DNA of 64,000 bases from Amnibacterium sp. CER49 (GTDB lineage: Bacteria > Actinomycetota > Actinomycetes > Actinomycetales > Microbacteriaceae): contig NZ_JARVWQ010000001.1 of NCBI RefSeq assembly GCF_029846255.1, forward strand, positions 744,001 through 808,000, read 5' to 3'. Position numbers and translations under genes: made by a program. Below the pieces are notes generated by a model that saw nothing but the letters and a program-made list of their open reading frames with translations, was not told the origin of the DNA and did no database searches. Of this stretch, positions 63,783-64,000 are shown piece after piece (the stretch's first letter is position 1; each line of letters begins with the position of its first letter).

Positions 63783-64000
63783 ATGACGGAGCCGTTCCCG
63801 CCGCAGCCGGAGGCCGCCCGCGTCGAGTACCTGAGCATCGACGACGTGGTCCAGATCGTCGAGATGTTCAGCGAGGCGCCCCTCCGCGAGGCCGTCCGCG
63901 ACCTCGGCCTGCTCATCGGCGCGGTCGACCGGCCCGCGCTCAGGTACCGCGGCATGGACGTCTACGGCCCTCTCCCGATGAAGGCCGCGGCGTTCATGGA
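63783..64000 (+). CDS. Doc/Fic-type death-on-curing toxin, partial
   Basis: Runs off the right end; 72 complete codons are visible. EYLSIDDVVQIVEMF followed by VRDLGLLIGAVDRPALRYRG and YGPLPMKAAAFM is the usual N-terminal half of Doc proteins, which inactivate EF-Tu by phosphorylation. The active-site HxFxxGNKR-type motif would lie beyond the window, so activity cannot be judged. GAGGTGAGG directly precedes ATG 63783. Pairing of Doc with an RHH rather than a Phd/AbrB-type antitoxin is seen in Actinobacteria. Confidence 0.8.
   Translation, partial: MTEPFPPQPEAARVEYLSIDDVVQIVEMFSEAPLREAVRDLGLLIGAVDRPALRYRGMDVYGPLPMKAAAFM

Overview
The window is very GC-rich, uses GTG as well as ATG starts, and carries many 4-nt stop/start overlaps (GTGA or ATGA). 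Gene content is typical of high-GC Gram-positive Actinobacteria. The RmlC-RmlD fusion, the DUF4012 protein, the PRC-barrel/DUF2382 protein and the repeated LPxx-free secreted proteins suggest Microbacteriaceae or a near relative. That placement is inference; no rRNA or tRNA gene was seen.

Nearly the whole window is one very large surface/exopolysaccharide locus. From left to right: (1) 1-3.4 kb is a sparse border with the end of a secreted Ig-like protein, three copies of a tiny membrane-protein gene, a GT4 glycosyltransferase and decayed DNA. (2) 3.5-9.1 kb holds a sulfotransferase and two tandem secreted propeller/FN3/CBM-like proteins. (3) 9.3-14.1 kb holds three unrelated kinase-fold proteins next to a Wzx-type flippase. 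(4) 14.2-22.5 kb holds a membrane-anchored glycosidase-like protein, GT4 enzymes, a polymerase/ligase, a Wzz-BY-kinase and a LamG protein. (5) 22.7-33.1 kb is a more mixed block: SGNH protein, a small membrane protein behind a leader peptide, a LuxR-type regulator, REP-like repeats, PRC-barrel protein, HNH nuclease, VanZ, metalloprotease, esterase. (6) 33.3-49.5 kb holds a GT39 enzyme, GDSL lipoprotein, LMW-PTP, GT2, a PssD/PssE pair, two large fibrinogen-like secreted paralogs, a CDP-alcohol phosphotransferase, a second ligase and a second flippase. (7) 50.0-62.7 kb holds a Wzz-like protein with a dead kinase domain, ManA, a third ligase/polymerase, GT4, TagD-like cytidylyltransferase, DUF4012, VanZ and the dTDP-rhamnose genes rmlA-rmlB-rmlCD. 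(8) The right edge has a DJ-1/PfpI protein and an RHH/Doc-like toxin-antitoxin pair cut by the window end.

The genes read as follows: ManA and Rml enzymes supply GDP-mannose precursor and dTDP-rhamnose; GT4, GT2, GT39 and PssDE-type enzymes build an oligosaccharide; two flippases and three polymerase/ligase-type membrane proteins export and join it; two Wzz-like proteins, a tyrosine kinase and a phosphatase control length; a sulfotransferase, kinase-fold proteins, SGNH proteins and glycerol-phosphate-type enzymes may decorate it; and large secreted modular proteins probably bind the product. I found no priming phosphoglycosyl transferase of the WbaP/WcaJ type in the window. Apart from the enzyme families, statements on pathway roles are inference from neighbourhood.
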